Shown one piece after another: positions 1-12,929 of a stretch of 64,000 nucleotides of DNA. Both the position numbers and the translations under genes were made by a program. Source of the stretch: Antilocapra americana (lineage: Eukaryota > Chordata > Mammalia > Artiodactyla > Antilocapridae); contig ML664175.1 in assembly GCA_007570785.1 (NCBI GenBank), forward strand, positions 9,835,441-9,899,440, written 5' to 3'. The notes beneath the pieces were generated by a model. The model saw only the letters and a list, made by a program, of their open reading frames with translations. It searched no databases and was not told the origin of the DNA. Within the stretch, counting starts at the first letter, position 1; every line of letters begins with the position of its first letter.

Positions 1-91
1 AAGCATATGTAAACCCATGGTGATATCATGACAATGTATGGCAAAAACAATTAAAAAAAAATAATAAATAAAAAAATTTAAAAAAAATGTA
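1..91 (+). mobile_element. 3' tail of a bovine-type L1, cut by the window edge
   Basis: The motif of a start-like ATGTAAACCCATGGTG followed by ATGTATGGCAAAAAC and an A-rich run is the end of the ruminant L1 3' UTR. The body lies left of the window. It ends in a long A-rich tail and abuts an older inverted L1. Confidence 0.7.
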
Positions 92-302
92 CCATCTTAA
101 CCATTTTTAAATGTATAGTTCAATGGTATTAAATAGCAATACATTCATATTGTTACACAACCATTACCACCATCCATCCCCTATAATTTTTTTCATCTTG
201 TAAAACTGAAAAATCTATAGCAATTAAACAATAACTCCCTATTCTCTCCTCCCCCAGACTCTGGAAACAACCACTATACTCTTTTTTGATTACTCTCAGT
301 AT

Positions 303-537
303 CTCATATAAGGGCTTCCCTGGTGGCTCAGATGGTAAAGCATCTGCCTACAATTCAGGAAATCTGGGTTCAATCCCTGGGTTGGGAAGATCCCCTGAAG
401 AAGGAAATGGCAACTCACTCCAGTACTCTTGCCTGGAAAATCCCATGGACAGAGGAGCCTGGTAGGCTATGGTCCATGTGGTTGAAAAGAGTCAGATAGG
501 ACTTAGCGACTTCACTTTCATTTTTCACCTCATATAA
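303..537 (+). mobile_element. Bov-tA SINE with 9-bp target-site duplication
   Basis: The element runs 312-528, starting GGGCTTCCCTGGTGGCTCAG and ending CTTAGCGACTTCACTTTCA. The tRNA-derived head contains a B-box-like GGTTCAATCC. The perfect direct repeat CTCATATAA at 303-311 and 529-537 marks the insertion into the old L1. Confidence 0.9.
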
Positions 538-858
538 ATGAAATCATCTTTTTGCGACTGACATTGTGACATTTGAGGACTGAGCAAAATGTCCTCAAAG
601 TTCATTCATATTGCAGAATTCTCATCCTTCAAATGGTTGAATATCCCATGGGGGTGCACATATCACATTTTTTATCCATTCATTTATTGATGGACACTTG
701 GTTTACTTCCACATTTTAGCTATTATGAATAATATTGCTATGAAAATAGGGGTACAAATATCTCTTCAACTCTTGAGAAACTGCTGGACCATATAATTTT
801 TTGAGGAACTGCCATACTGTTTTCCATGATGTACATACCATTTTAGCTTGCCACCAAC

Positions 859-1170
859 TTCCCTGATAGCTCAGTTGGTAAAGAATCTGCCTGCAATGCA
901 GGAGACCCTAGTTCGATTCCTGGGTTGGGAAGATCCACTGGAAAAGGGACAGGCTACCCACCCCAGTATTCTTGGGCTTCCCTTGTGGCTCAGCTGGTAA
1001 AGAATCTGCCTGCAATGCGGGAGACCTGGGTTTGATCTCTGGGTTGGGAAGATCCTATGGAGAAGGGAAAGGCTAGCCACTCCAGTATTCTGGCCTGGAG
1101 AATTCCATGGACTGTATAGGCCATAGACTTGTAAAGAGTCAGACACGACTGAATGACTTTCACACACTCA
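859..1170 (+). mobile_element. Two head-to-tail Bov-tA SINE units
   Basis: A truncated unit (859-973) starts CTTCCCTGATAGCTCAG and stops at CAGTATTCTT. It is followed at once by a full unit (974-1170) starting GGGCTTCCCTTGTGGCTCAG and ending GACTGAATGACTTTCAC. They interrupt the old L1. No clear duplication is visible around the pair. Confidence 0.82.
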
Positions 1171-2402
1171 CTCAAGTGCACAAGGTTTCCAATTTCTTCA
1201 CATCATCATCATCATTTGTCTTCTGGTTCTGGAGATTTTGCGGGGTTTTTGTTTCTTTTTTTAAAATAACCATCCTAATGCGTGTGAGGTGGTACCTCAC
1301 TGTAGTTGTGATTTGTATTTATCTAATGATTAGTGACATTACACATCATGTGTTTATTGGCCACTGATATATCTTCTTTGAAAAAATTGTCTGCTCAAGT
1401 CCTTTATCCATTTTTTAATTGGGTGGTATTTGTAGTTATTGTATTTTATGAATTCTCCATATATTCTGGATATTAATCCCTTATCAGATACATGATTTGC
1501 AAATATTTCCTCACATTCTATGGGTTGCCTTTTTTTCTCCAGATGGAATATTTGATGCACAAAATTTTTAATTTGTACAATCTTTTTCTTTCATTACCTG
1601 TGCCTTTGGTGTAATAACCAAAAACTCACTGCCAATTTCAACATCATGAATCTTTTGTCCTTTGTTTTATTCTAACAGTTTTATCAGTTTAGGCATTACA
1701 CTTAAGCCTCTCATTAATTTTGAGTTAATGTTTGTATATAGTGTTTGTGTATAGTGCTGGGTAAAAGTCCAACTTAATTCTTTGCATGTGGATATCCAGT
1801 TTTGCCAGACTGTCCTTTCATCATTGGTCTTAGCATCCTTGTAAAAATCATTTGACTCTATATATAAAGATTTATTTCGAGGCTCTCTATTCTATTCCAC
1901 TGGTCTATGGGTCTGTCTTAATACTATATTGTTTTGTTTACTGTAGCTTCATTGTAAATTTTAAAATCAGGATGTTTGACGGCTGTTTTTTTCTTTTTCA
2001 AAGTTGTTTTGCTATTTGAAGTTCCTTGAGAATATACATTTTAGGATGAGTTTTTCTATTCCTGCAAAAAAAATCTTCGGGATTTTTGTAAGGATTGCAA
2101 TAAATCTGTAGATTGCTTTGAGTAGTACTGGTGTTTTAACAATATTAAGTCTTTCAATTCATGAATATGGGTTTTCCTTCCATTTATGTCATCTCTAATT
2201 TCTTTCAGCAAGGTTTTATAGTTTCTTTGTAGAAGTCTTTTACCTCTTACATAAGTTAATTCCTAAGTACTTAATTTTTTTATGCTATTGCAAGTTGTTT
2301 TGTAATTTCCTTTTCAGATTGTTCATTTCTTGTGTATAGAAACACAATCAATTTTTGTGTGTTGCCTCTGTATCTTACTATTTGGCTGAATTAACTTTAG
2401 TT

Positions 2403-2714
2403 CTAATATGGGTTTTGTGTGAAATCTTTAGGGTTTTCTATATATAAAATGATACCATCTGTCAACATAGATAATTTTACTTTTTTCCCACTTTGGATGC
2501 TTTTTATTTCTTTTTCTTGACTAACTGCTTTGCCTAAAACTTCCAGTACTATGTTGGAGAGAAGGAGTGGAAGTAGCCATTTTGCCTTCTTCTTGATCTT
2601 AAGATTTAAACCTTCTAGTCTTTTACCACTGAGTATGATGTTCGCTGCAGGGTTTTTCTTATATGGCTTTATTATGTTGTGGTAGTTTCCTTCTATTCCT
2701 AGGTTGCTGAGCAT
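2403..2714 (-). pseudogene. L1 ORF2 reverse-transcriptase relic
   Basis: A 103-codon open stretch corresponds to the L1 RT palm region: LGIEGNYHNIIKPYKK, ANIILSGKRLEGLNL, LLLSNIVLEVLGKAV and LTDGIILYIENPKD. The catalytic YADD/FADD box has decayed to LTDG, so the enzyme is inactive. Confidence 0.82.
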
Positions 2715-4011
2715 TTTTATTATTCAACCGTGTTGAATTTTGTCAAACACAATTTCTGTATCAATTGAGGTGATAATGTGGCTTTTGTTGCTTTCTTTCA
2801 TTGATTTGGCTTATTACATTGATCATATTCATATATTGAACCATTCCTGCATTTCAGGAATGAATCCCATTTGTTCATGGTATATAATCCTTTTAATATG
2901 TGGCTGAATTCTGTTTACTAGAATTTTGTTGAGGATATTTGCATCAGTGTTCATAAGGTATTTGGTCTATAGTTTTCTTTCCTGTAGTGTCTTTTTCTGG
3001 GTTTGGTATCAGGGTAATGCTGGCCTCATAGAATGAGTTTAGAATTATTTCTTCCACTTCAATCCTTGGAAAAGTGTAAAAGAAGAGGTGTTAATTCTTA
3101 TTTAGATGTTTTTTAGAATTCACCAAAGAAGTTGTCAGGTCAAGAGGTTTTGTTAGATTTTTGTTTACTGATTCACTTTCACTAGTTATGTGTCTATTCA
3201 GGTTTTCTATTTATGATTTAGTCCTGCTGTTTTGAGTTTCTAGCGACTTGTCCATTTCATGTATACAGGTCACAGTACTCTCTTATGATCATTTTTGTTT
3301 CTATAGAAACAGTTCTACTGTCTCAACTTTCATTTCTGATTTTAGTAATTTAAATCTTCTCTCTTTTTAAGTATTTCTGGCTAAGGATTTCTCAATTTCA
3401 TTAGTCTTTGCAATGAACCAATTTACCTCTATTGCTTTTCTATTCTCTATTTATTTCCACACTAATCTTATTTCTTTCCTGCTAGCTCAGGGTTTAGTTT
3501 GCCTCTTTTTTTTCTAGTTCCTTAAGGTTGTTGCTTTGAGATCTCTCATTTTTTAATGTAAGGATTTACAGTCATATATTTCCCCTTCAGTATCACTTCC
3601 ACCTAATTTTAAAAGTTTTGGTATGTTGTGTTTTTGCTTGCATTCTTAGATTTAAGTATTTTCTAACTTCCCTTGTGATTTCTTCTTTAATCCACTGGTT
3701 GTTTTAAAGTGTGTTAATTTCTGTGATCTGATGAATTTTTCATTTTTCCTTTTATTATTGATCCCTGATATTGTCCTGATGTGATCAGAGAAGATACTCT
3801 ATATGACACCTATATTTTAAAATTCACTGATGCTTAATTTGTGGCTTGCTATATGGTATATCCTAGAAAATGTCCCATGTGCACTTGACAAGAAAGTGTC
3901 CTCTGTCACTGCTGGGTACAGTGTTCTGTGTATGTATGCAAAATCTAATAGGTTTATTAATAAACATCCTAGTTCCCTACTTAAGTCTGATTAGTCTATC
4001 AATTGTTCATT

Positions 4012-4283
4012 GGAAGGTCTGATGTTGAAGCTGAAACTCCAATACTTAGGCCACCTCATGCGAAGAGTTGACTCATTGGGAAAGACCCTGATGCTAGGAA
4101 GGACTGGGGGCAGGAGGAGAAGGGGACACAGAGGATGAGATGGCTGGATGGCATCACCGACTCGATGGACATGGGTTTGGATGGACTCTGGGAATTGGTG
4201 ATGGACAGGGAGGCCTGGCATGCTGCAGTTCATGGGGTCGCAAAGAGTCATACTCGACTGAGCAACTGAAATGAACTGAATGA
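4012..4283 (+). mobile_element. BovB 3'-end fragment
   Basis: It contains the typical BovB 3' block, from GCTGAAACTCCAATACTTAG through GATGGCTGGATGGCATCACC to the end ACTGAGCAACTGAAATGAAC. It interrupts the old L1 between ORF2 segments. Confidence 0.85.
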
Positions 4284-5467
4284 ACTATTCTAAGTAGGTT
4301 ACTGAAGTCTCCAACGGTGACTGCAGAACAGTCTATTCCTCCCTTCAACTCTGTGAATTTTTGCTTCATATAAATTGATGGTCCCATTATTAGGTGTATA
4401 AATATTCATAACTGTTATATCTTCATGCAGTATTAAACTTTTTATTAATATATAATGTCTTTCCCTTTCTCTTACAAGCTTTTTTGACTGAAAGTCTATT
4501 TTAATAGTCTGCTATTAGTAAAGCCATCCATGTTCTTTTGGTTACTATTTGCATGGACTATTTTTCATTATTTCACCTTTACCTTGTGTCTTTGAATTTC
4601 AAGTGAGTCTCCCATACACAGCATGTAGCTGGATCATGTGTTTTTATCCTCATGTTTTTATCTGCTCTTATCTGCCAACCTCATCTTTTGATTGGGAAGT
4701 TTACTTCATTTACATTCAGATTAATTATTGATAAGGAGGGACTTATCTGTCATTGTGCTATTTGTTTTCTATATATCTTACAACTTGTTTGGCTCTCATT
4801 TCCTGCATTACTGACCTCTTTTCTGTTTAACTGATTTTCTGTAGTGAAATGTTTAAGTTCTTTTCTCATTTCCCCTTGTATACATTTTACAGCTGTTTTC
4901 TTTGTGGTTACTTGGAGGATTATGTTTAATATCCTAAAGTTATAACTCTCCAACACAAATTTATACCTGCTAACTTCAATAAGATATCAATACAAAAACT
5001 CTTGTTCCTTTATAGTTCCATACCCATTCCTTTCATTTGTTGATGTCACAAAATTACAACTTCATTCATTATACACCTAGATATAAACTAAATGCATTAG
5101 TACCCTAACTTATGTAGGAAACATAATTTGCAGACCAGAGTTAGAGAAATATTTGGTCTTACACTAATTGTTTTTATTAAATTCAATCACCTCTTAACCC
5201 ACATAACTAAAAGTATTAGGTACAACTACAAATCACTGTTACAAAGTAAAAGTTTTAAAACTGCCCATGAACTTACCTTTATTGAGATACTTATTTTGGT
5301 ACAGAGCTTTGAGTTTCATGTACTGCCCTTTTGTCTCACCTTGGAGAATTCCCTGAGCACTTCTGGTAGGGTAGATCTAGTGGTCAAGAACTCTCTTAGT
5401 TTTGTTTATGCGATGTCTTAATTTCTAACTTTTGAGGGATAGTATTGTGGGATATAGAATACTTGAT

Positions 5468-5490
5468 AGAGTTTTTTTTTTTTTTTTTTT
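5468..5490. repeat. Poly(T) tract
   Basis: About 22 T residues run on the + strand inside the old L1; this is a simple repeat. Confidence 0.8.
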
Positions 5491-5842
5491 GTAATGCTTT
5501 GACTATATCAACCCACTGCCTGTTGACTTACAACATTCCCGATTAGAAGTCTGTAGATAATATTATTAAAAATGCCTTGGATGTGATGATTCATTTCTCT
5601 TTCCTGCTTTCAAGATTCTCTCTTTACCTTTTGGAAGTTTAATTATATGTGTCTCAGTGTGGGTCTCTTTAACTTCACCTTACTTGGAATTCTTTGTGTT
5701 TCCTGAATGGTTATATTCATGTATTTCATCAAATTTGGTAAGTCTGCAATCTCTTTTTTCTTCAGATATTCTCTCTGCCCCTTTCTCTCTCTTTTCCTTC
5801 TGAGACTTTTCTCATGTGCAGGTCGGTCTGCTCCATGGTGGC

Positions 5843-6223
5843 CTATACCTCCCTTAGGCTCTGTTCACTTTTCTCCAAGCTGTTTTCTTTCTGTTCCTCA
5901 AACTCAATAACTTCTATGGTCTTAACTTTAAGTCTGTTGATTCTTCTCTTCTCAAATCTGCCTTTGAATCCTCTAGTGAATTTTTTAACTTCAGTTATTG
6001 CACTTTTCACATCCAGAATTTCTTTTTGGTGTCTTTTTAGGTTTTCTATTCCTTTACTTAATTTTCCATTTTGTTCACATACTGTTTTCTTGACTTTCAC
6101 CACACCTTTCTTTTGTTCTCTGGGCATCTTTATGATAGTTGTTTTAAAGTCTTTGTCTAGTATATCTGCCACATGTCTTTTGCAGAACAGTTTCTGTTGA
6201 ATTTTTCCTCTTGAACAGGTCAT
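5843..6223 (-). pseudogene. L1 ORF1 relic
   Basis: An open frame of 126 codons resembles the coiled-coil half of L1 ORF1p: ILDKDFKTTIIKM, KKTVCEQNGKLSKGIENLK, KEILDVKSAI and EEQKENSLEKSEQSL with heptad-like charged spacing. The RNA-binding C-terminal half is not intact. It is a relic in the old L1 and not a host gene. Confidence 0.8.
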
Positions 6224-7220
6224 TCTTGCCTGTTTCTTTGAATGCCTTGTGACTGTCTGTTGAACACTGGAGTGTTGAACTCTGAGTCTAATAATGTAGC
6301 ACCTCTGAGAATCAAATTCTCCCCCTGGCCTAGAATTTTCTGGTTTTACTTTAATTTAAAAATTTTTATTGTTGTAGGCTATCTCTGTTCCCAAACCAGC
6401 CTGAGGTATAAATTTGAGGTCTTCTCATGTCTTTTCTGAGCCTTTCCCTGGGCATATGCAATCACTTTCTAATTTTTCCTACATATACAGTTGTTTTTGA
6501 ATGTCCTAGTTGCATCATTGACTAGGACAATAGTGTGTTAGGACAATCCCCAAACACATTACTGACCAGAGGATTTTTGCAGAGACTAATGCCAATGGTT
6601 GGCAATTTTTTCTGTAAGTAAATGTTGAAACACTTTGGTCAATGAGGTTCAGGTAATAAAAAATGTATTAATATGTCACTGTTCAATAAGTTGTTAATAT
6701 CTGGCTCCTGAAAGGGGGAAAAGAGAAAAATGAAGGGAGAAAAAGGGCTGTGCACTTAAATCCCTTGGAAGTTACTTCAGCTAGAGGGGAAGGTGCTTGC
6801 AAGAAAGAGAGGAGGTGCAGCAATACTGTGCCCACTTCCTTGTCTCCAAAACTCTGTGTTAAGAAGCAGCAATCAATGATAACAGCACAGATTCCCAGTA
6901 TCTGGAGGACAAGGTCTTTTTTGCCCACTCTGGCTCCCATAAGTTGTGTGCAAGCTACTGTAGGAACATGGGCACAGTTGCCTGCCATATGGTTGCTACA
7001 GTGTTAAGTGCTTAAATTGATGGAAATTTAAGCACTTAAATTGAATTTCTTAACTGAAATTCACTCTCCAAGTCTTCTCCTGGAAGTTACAAGCCTTCAG
7101 CAGAGTTAAGAGTTTCAAAAAAGTTATATAAGATAGATTCAGCCTGTGCAATTGCTGTCTAGGTGGGAAGCCAGATCCCTGGTGCTTCCTACTGTGCCAT
7201 CTTCTCAGAATCCTCCCCTC

Positions 7221-10200
7221 TGTATATTTTTTAAGTTTTTCCCCACAGAACAAGTGTAGATGAAAAGTGTTGAAAACTTGAAAAGTAGGTATATTAAAAA
7301 CTCAAATAGTAGTTTAAGTTTAAACATTTTATTCCAACAAAAACCAGAATTTGTTACTATTTTACTTTACTGGTTTTTAGTGGAAGCAAGCATATTGATA
7401 ATATTTTCAAAATCTAATTTTTTCTTATCTTGTTTTCAAATAAGTAAACTGCCATGTTTGACAATTTCTCTTGATCAAATGACAATTTTAAATAATTTAA
7501 AATTAGCTTACTGAAACTTTTTTTGCAGGATGCTACCATGACTGGCATTGTTTTAAAATCTGGGTATCACTTTGTTAATCAGCTTTAGAAGACACAAATA
7601 TAGTGCTTATATTGTATGCTGCTTTAAACTATTTCATATGAAATTTCTATAGAACTTAAATTGTCAAAATATTTAAGAACTGAGTCAGCAGCTGCTTTTT
7701 GTAAATCAGATGTAATTTATAGAAAATAACTTTGCTCCAGCTTAAAAGTTCAAAATCTGAAGACATTTCATTTAATTTTTCATATATATATATTTCAAAT
7801 ATGAAGTTAGGGCTTTTATAATTTGAATGTCTACTTGATAAGCACTTTCCCCATAATTATCAATACTCTCATTTAGCGACTCATACATTGCCAATTTCTT
7901 TTTCATTTATTTTCAAATTCACATATCTTGCTCAAGTTTTACATTCACTGGACACACTTTCAACATTACTTTCTCTCATTTGTGGAAAAAGAACAGAATT
8001 TTTATAAAGCATGGAGCTTTATATATATACGGTCATGTTTTCTAACTGTAAAACTTTATTAAACTTTTGCCACTTCATTCAAAATATCATCCCATATAGA
8101 TAACTTCTGTAAAAATCTGTAATGTATTTGTACCAAGATGTTTTTGATCTCAACATAAAGAATTTTGACATTTGAAACTATTTCTTCTCATATCTGATAA
8201 ATGTCTGTAATTTGAGTGTAAAGGATCAAGTATCTTGCTTGAGTTTAATCTTGATGCCTATCAGGGATCTGTATATGATTTTAATATTGCTTTCAGAATT
8301 GACAAGAATATTTCATCTGCTCACTATATTACCATACTCCTAAAATATATATCCTTGCACAATACTAAAAAAAGATGATCACATTTTAGTTTATAGATGC
8401 ATAATTTTTTATATTAAATTATGATTATGAGCTGAGAAAGGCACAAATTTGGCATAATAACTTAGGGAGAAAAATACTGGCTTATATACAATTGTATACA
8501 TCTGCCATATACTCCATTATCATATACTGGCCATGACAATTTTTTTACATAAATATCCCTTTCTAACATATCAAAATGTGATAAGCTAGACCATGTCTAG
8601 TTTATTTTTAATAATAGTTTTATTGAGGTATAATTAGCTAACTTGTTTTGTTTCAATTAAGTTGAAACTTTCTTCTCTTGCAATGATATCATTCTTAACG
8701 TATATATACCTAGTAATCGAAAACATTCACTCATGATGTACTATAGTTAGTTTATAATAAAAAAGTAAAAAGAACTGCTTTGCTTCTTTCATTCTCCATA
8801 GTATTTCAGACAACATGATTTCCTAGTAACACTATAAATGTTTTGAACTTTACTACACAAATGAAACACAGAATATTTTTAATGATTAGCTATATGATTT
8901 TAGTGTTCTTAGTTCAACTGAATTTAGAGTATTCCAGGATCTGAACTTTCAATAATTTCTTGTGATCCTTTGAGAGAAATTATTTTTTGTACAAAACATA
9001 CATATGTAAACTCATTCATATATTTTATCACATTCTATAAAGCATCACCTATTAAACTATCAGTTTGGATACACATTAAAAAAACATGTCCATTTAAAAA
9101 AGCTTCACGATGAAATATGAAATTTTCATTATCATAAATTGTTTAAAATTTTCAAACCTTTGAAACCATTTTCTGAGTTACAAATATTTAATTCTGTTGT
9201 ATTTTTGCAAAAAGAATGCACAGGAAACAAACTAAAGACAAGGATTCTCTGGAATAAATAATCCAACCACAATTATTTTTAAGACTCAGCTTTAGAAAAT
9301 CTGTGCCCACCAGGTCAAAGACATACTCTAAAATTTGTATTTTGTTTTTGGATGAGGCTATGCTCTATTAAAATCAGATTTCTTACTTTATTAGAAATAG
9401 ATGGTTGCAATGAAATATAATTTTAATTCAAATGGCATTTTCTTATTTTATTGCACATGCTTATATTTACTAGCTTCTGATTTTTCTAACATTTCACTTT
9501 CTTGTCTTTTTCGCAAAATTAAAAAAATTCTTTATTTAACTCTAAATTTCACAGTAATTTTATTTTAATAGTGTCAACATTAGATTTCATTTTAAGTAGC
9601 TTTAGTTTTTTTTATATCAAACCTGTTACTCTCCCCTATAATTCTGATTAATCTTTACATTTATATGCATTTTTCTTCTTCTAAACAATGGACCACTTTA
9701 GTTTTTAGATGCTATGTTTACTTTCAAGAATTTTAGTATAAATTTAAACACTTATTTTTAATTAATACATTCAGTATTAATTACTTAATATTGATATTGA
9801 TATTTAACAAACAGGTCTACATAAATGTTTATATGAAAAAATTACAAGAATCAATTACTAGAAATTGTAATTGAAAATTACAGAAAACTACATACCAGAT
9901 TTCCAGACCAGTGTTGTGAAAAAAGTAGTGAAAAATGTTTTTTATATAAACAAGTGAGTAACAGTAAATTATGAACGTTTTCAGTGAAGAAAGTATAAAG
10001 TTTCCTGGTAAGAAAATACTTTTTCAGAAAATTTTCACATTTCATCAAATCAATCTTATTTATGAAAGGTCAAATATATTAATAAATAACATTGGTATTA
10101 CTTACCTTAGTGCTCTTAACATTGTAAAAAATCACATAAACACAGATTTGTAATTAATCATGACTTTCCCTTTTAATTAGCAGTAACGTGAAGTTACAAG

Positions 10201-10762
10201 GAATGAAAACGTGTCACCTTCCCTCATGACTGAACAAGGATCATAAAAAAAAAAACGGAAATGAGACCTTGTTGTCTTTGTGTTCCCTATGTGCATGACT
10301 CTCAGGGTCAAAGAAAGGCAGGGCTGGATGCTGTCTTTAATTACAGCTTTGAAATTATGCTCATAATGGATTACTTTGCACTAATTTTTATCCTAAAAAT
10401 ATAAATGAAAATGTTTATCTGATTATTGAATATTTTGAAGCCCCCTTAAATTTTTTGCCAGAGGTGAGGCCTTACTTGCCTCACTCTAATTCTGGCCCTG
10501 GCTGGGATGCTGGGGATAGGAGGAAAGAGGAAAGCAGGGATGGTGGTCAAGAGAAGTAAATCCTTAACTACTATTAACAGTCAGTCATAGTTCAAAAAAA
10601 AACAAATTAAAATATGGTTATATTATTAATAAATAAGAGATCAAATAGCTGAAAGAGTTGAAAATGGCTGCCTCTAAAGACCTGAATGGAAAAGAGTGAA
10701 GGAGATGAATCACTACTTTTATGATAAACTATCCATATAAATTTTTAACTTATAATTTGATA
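7221..10762. other. AT-rich stretch without gene
   Basis: I see no coding exon or confident repeat. 8605-8760 resembles a degraded L1 3' UTR (TTTTATTGAGGTATAATTAG). 10290-10400 is less AT-biased and contains TTTAATTACAGC; it is discussed in the findings. Probably ZNF280D intron. Confidence 0.5.
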
Positions 10763-10975
10763 AAGATCATTTGAAAAGACCCTGATGTTGGGAAAGATTG
10801 AAGGCAGGAGAAGGGGATGACAGAGGATGAGATGGTTGGATGGCATCACCGACTCAATGGACATGACTTTTGGGTAAATTCTGGGAGTTGGTGATGGATA
10901 GGGAGGCCTGGCGTCCTGCAGTCCATGGGGTCTCAAAGAGTAGGACATGACTGAGCGACTGAACTGAACTGAAAA
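10763..10975 (+). mobile_element. BovB 3'-end fragment
   Basis: It runs from GAAAAGACCCTGATGTTGGG to CTGAGCGACTGAACTGAACT and includes GATGGTTGGATGGCATCACC, the standard BovB 3' tail. Confidence 0.87.
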
Positions 10976-12276
10976 TGTAATTTTACAAAGTCTGAAACTC
11001 TCATGTCTGAAAAAGTTACAAAGCAAAAAAAAAAAAAAAAAAACCAAAACATAACAAAAAAGAAAACAAAGACCTTAGAAATTCTTTATGGATACCCCAA
11101 GGCAACCTTAAAGGAATAGACTAGAGTTAATTGCTATTTCATTAATGAAATAACAGGGAATCCTTATTTTTATGTTTATGTTTGAATTGAGAAAAAAATA
11201 TTTTTTAAAAAGAGAGAAATACTTTTTCGTGTGAACCTACCACAGCTGATATGCTTAAAATATTGGATTAAAATTTTTTCATGTCTAATTGTCCAACTAG
11301 ATTCTGACCACCTTGGGACAGATAAATAATTTTATTAATCTTTGCTGCCAATACAAATTCCCAGACTTGCTATCAATTGTTCCTTAATAGCCAAGGAAGG
11401 AAGCAAGGAAAGGAAAAGGCATCTGTACCTACCTTCTCTCTCTTAGCCTTCACTTAGTTATAATGAAACTAAACTAACTGTAAGACTATGGGAGAAGGGT
11501 TATGGTATACATATAGTGAGGATATGAAAGCAGTAAAATGTTGCAGTGTATACAGAGCAGCAGAACAGAGGCTCTTTTAGAAAACCACTATATAATATGA
11601 ATTCCCATATATAGTCTATATACTATGAAAGGAATTAATTTTGATGGTGAAAATGTAAAACTATACAAACGAAAATACGACAACAGGAAAATATTATTGA
11701 GGTATAACACTGATTCCACTACAATGTATCAGATCAAAACCTTGAAGATTGATTCAAACTATCCACCATATTACATGTGTACTTAAATGCCTGGGTCTAT
11801 TAAGGGACGATCCACAGCACATATATGCTTGAAAGAAGTACCCAGACCAAGACCGTTCTATGTAGCCTTCCATGTAATATGGCTTACTTTAACTCTGCTT
11901 ACAGCCTGCTAAATTTTTTGCATAAGCTTTTTTGCTTTTAATGAAAAAAAAAATTCAGGAAGTTGGCTGATGTATGAAAAGGTTGGTTTTACTTGACACA
12001 GGTGCAACAGGGCAATTAAAGGAAAGTAAGAGTCTGATGAGTGTATTCAACTATGAATACAGCAGGAAAGAGTCAACGGATGATGTTAGAAATTATGAAT
12101 TCATAGTTTTCTTTATGTCCATGCCTTTACATATTTGTAAAAAAGAGAGACAAACCCTGCTGTCCCCAGGGCATAGGGGCCAACTGTGGCTGGGTGACAG
12201 AAGAAAACATTTCTGTTCTACAGAGCCAGCTTGAAAACTTCAGAACAACAGAGAACATCACACCTACCACCCACCA
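10976..12276. other. AT-rich stretch without gene
   Basis: There is a poly(A) tract at 11025-11043. I see no recognisable exon. The open frame at 11974-12234 resembles nothing I know and has no splice context that would connect it to ZNF280D. Confidence 0.45.
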
Positions 12277-12511
12277 CTAGGATGAAAAGAAAGTGAAAGT
12301 GTTAGCCTCTCAGTCATGTCTGACTCTTTGCAACCCCATGGACTGTAGCTTGCCAAGCTCTTCTGTCCGTGGAATTCTCCAGGCAACAATACTGTAGTGG
12401 GTTGCCATTCCCTTCTCCAGAGGATCTTCCCAAGCCAGAGATTGAACCCACATCTCCTGCATTGCAGACAGATTCATTACCATCTGAGTCACCAGGGAAG
12501 CCTGCTAGGAT
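12277..12511 (-). mobile_element. Bov-tA SINE, 7-bp duplication
   Basis: The minus-strand element (12284-12504) appears on + as GTGTTAGCCTCTCAGTCATG through ACCAGGGAAGCCTG. CTAGGAT flanks it at 12277-12283 and 12505-12511. Confidence 0.87.
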
Positions 12512-12684
12512 AGCAAACATCAAATAATAAGCAAGAGCAGTACTGTTGGAAGAAAGGCAAGAGTTCAAAGAGAGAGAAAGAAAATCTCCATGGCTCAATC
12601 TCACACACACACAAAAAAGACTAAAGCTGAGTGTGGAGCAAGGATACCGAGAAAAGAAAACCTCCAGTAACATAACCTCCACAT

Positions 12685-12806
12685 TGAAGTGAAGTGAAGT
12701 GAAGTCGCTCAGTCGTGTCTGACTCTTTGCGACCCAATGGACTGTAGCCTACAAGGCTCCTGTGTCCATGGAATTTTCCAGGCAAGAGTACTGGAGTGGG
12801 ATGTCA
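12685..12806 (-). mobile_element. Partial Bov-A SINE with GAAGT tail repeat
   Basis: The + strand reads GAAGT repeated four times, then CGCTCAGTCGTGTCTGACTC, and the element stops at GGAGTGGGATGTCAT. The tRNA-like head is missing. Confidence 0.85.
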
Positions 12807-12929
12807 TGGAAATACTACAGGAATTGAATTTGGCAGTATATGAAGGGTAGCTGTAGAGATAAAAAATAAAGCCAAGTCAACTCACTATTAGGTGGACCAA
12901 ATCTCACACTAACGGCCGAAGAAGAGAAA

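Larger units (their letters stand above)
92..7220 (-). mobile_element. Ancient near-full-length L1 (L1M-type), broken by younger repeats
   Basis: The minus strand shows, in order, an L1 5' end near 7215 (AAGATGGCACAGTAGG), a 5' UTR, an ORF1 relic (5843-6223), ORF2 endonuclease and reverse-transcriptase relics (about 5450 down to 1200), and a 3' UTR like older mammalian L1 families (TTAACCATTTTTAA and the block around 120-300). Bov SINEs at 312-528 and 859-1170 and a BovB 3' fragment near 4012-4283 interrupt it. Many stops and frameshifts show it is long dead. It is in the same orientation as ZNF280D and lies in its presumed downstream intron. Confidence 0.82.

Noticed and set aside
312..528. 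tRNA-like sequence with B box
   Set aside because: The tRNA resemblance belongs to the head of Bov-tA SINEs, here and at every other copy; no folded functional tRNA is expected.
11974..12234. 86-codon open frame on +
   Set aside because: No family resemblance and no supporting splice sites; treated as chance.
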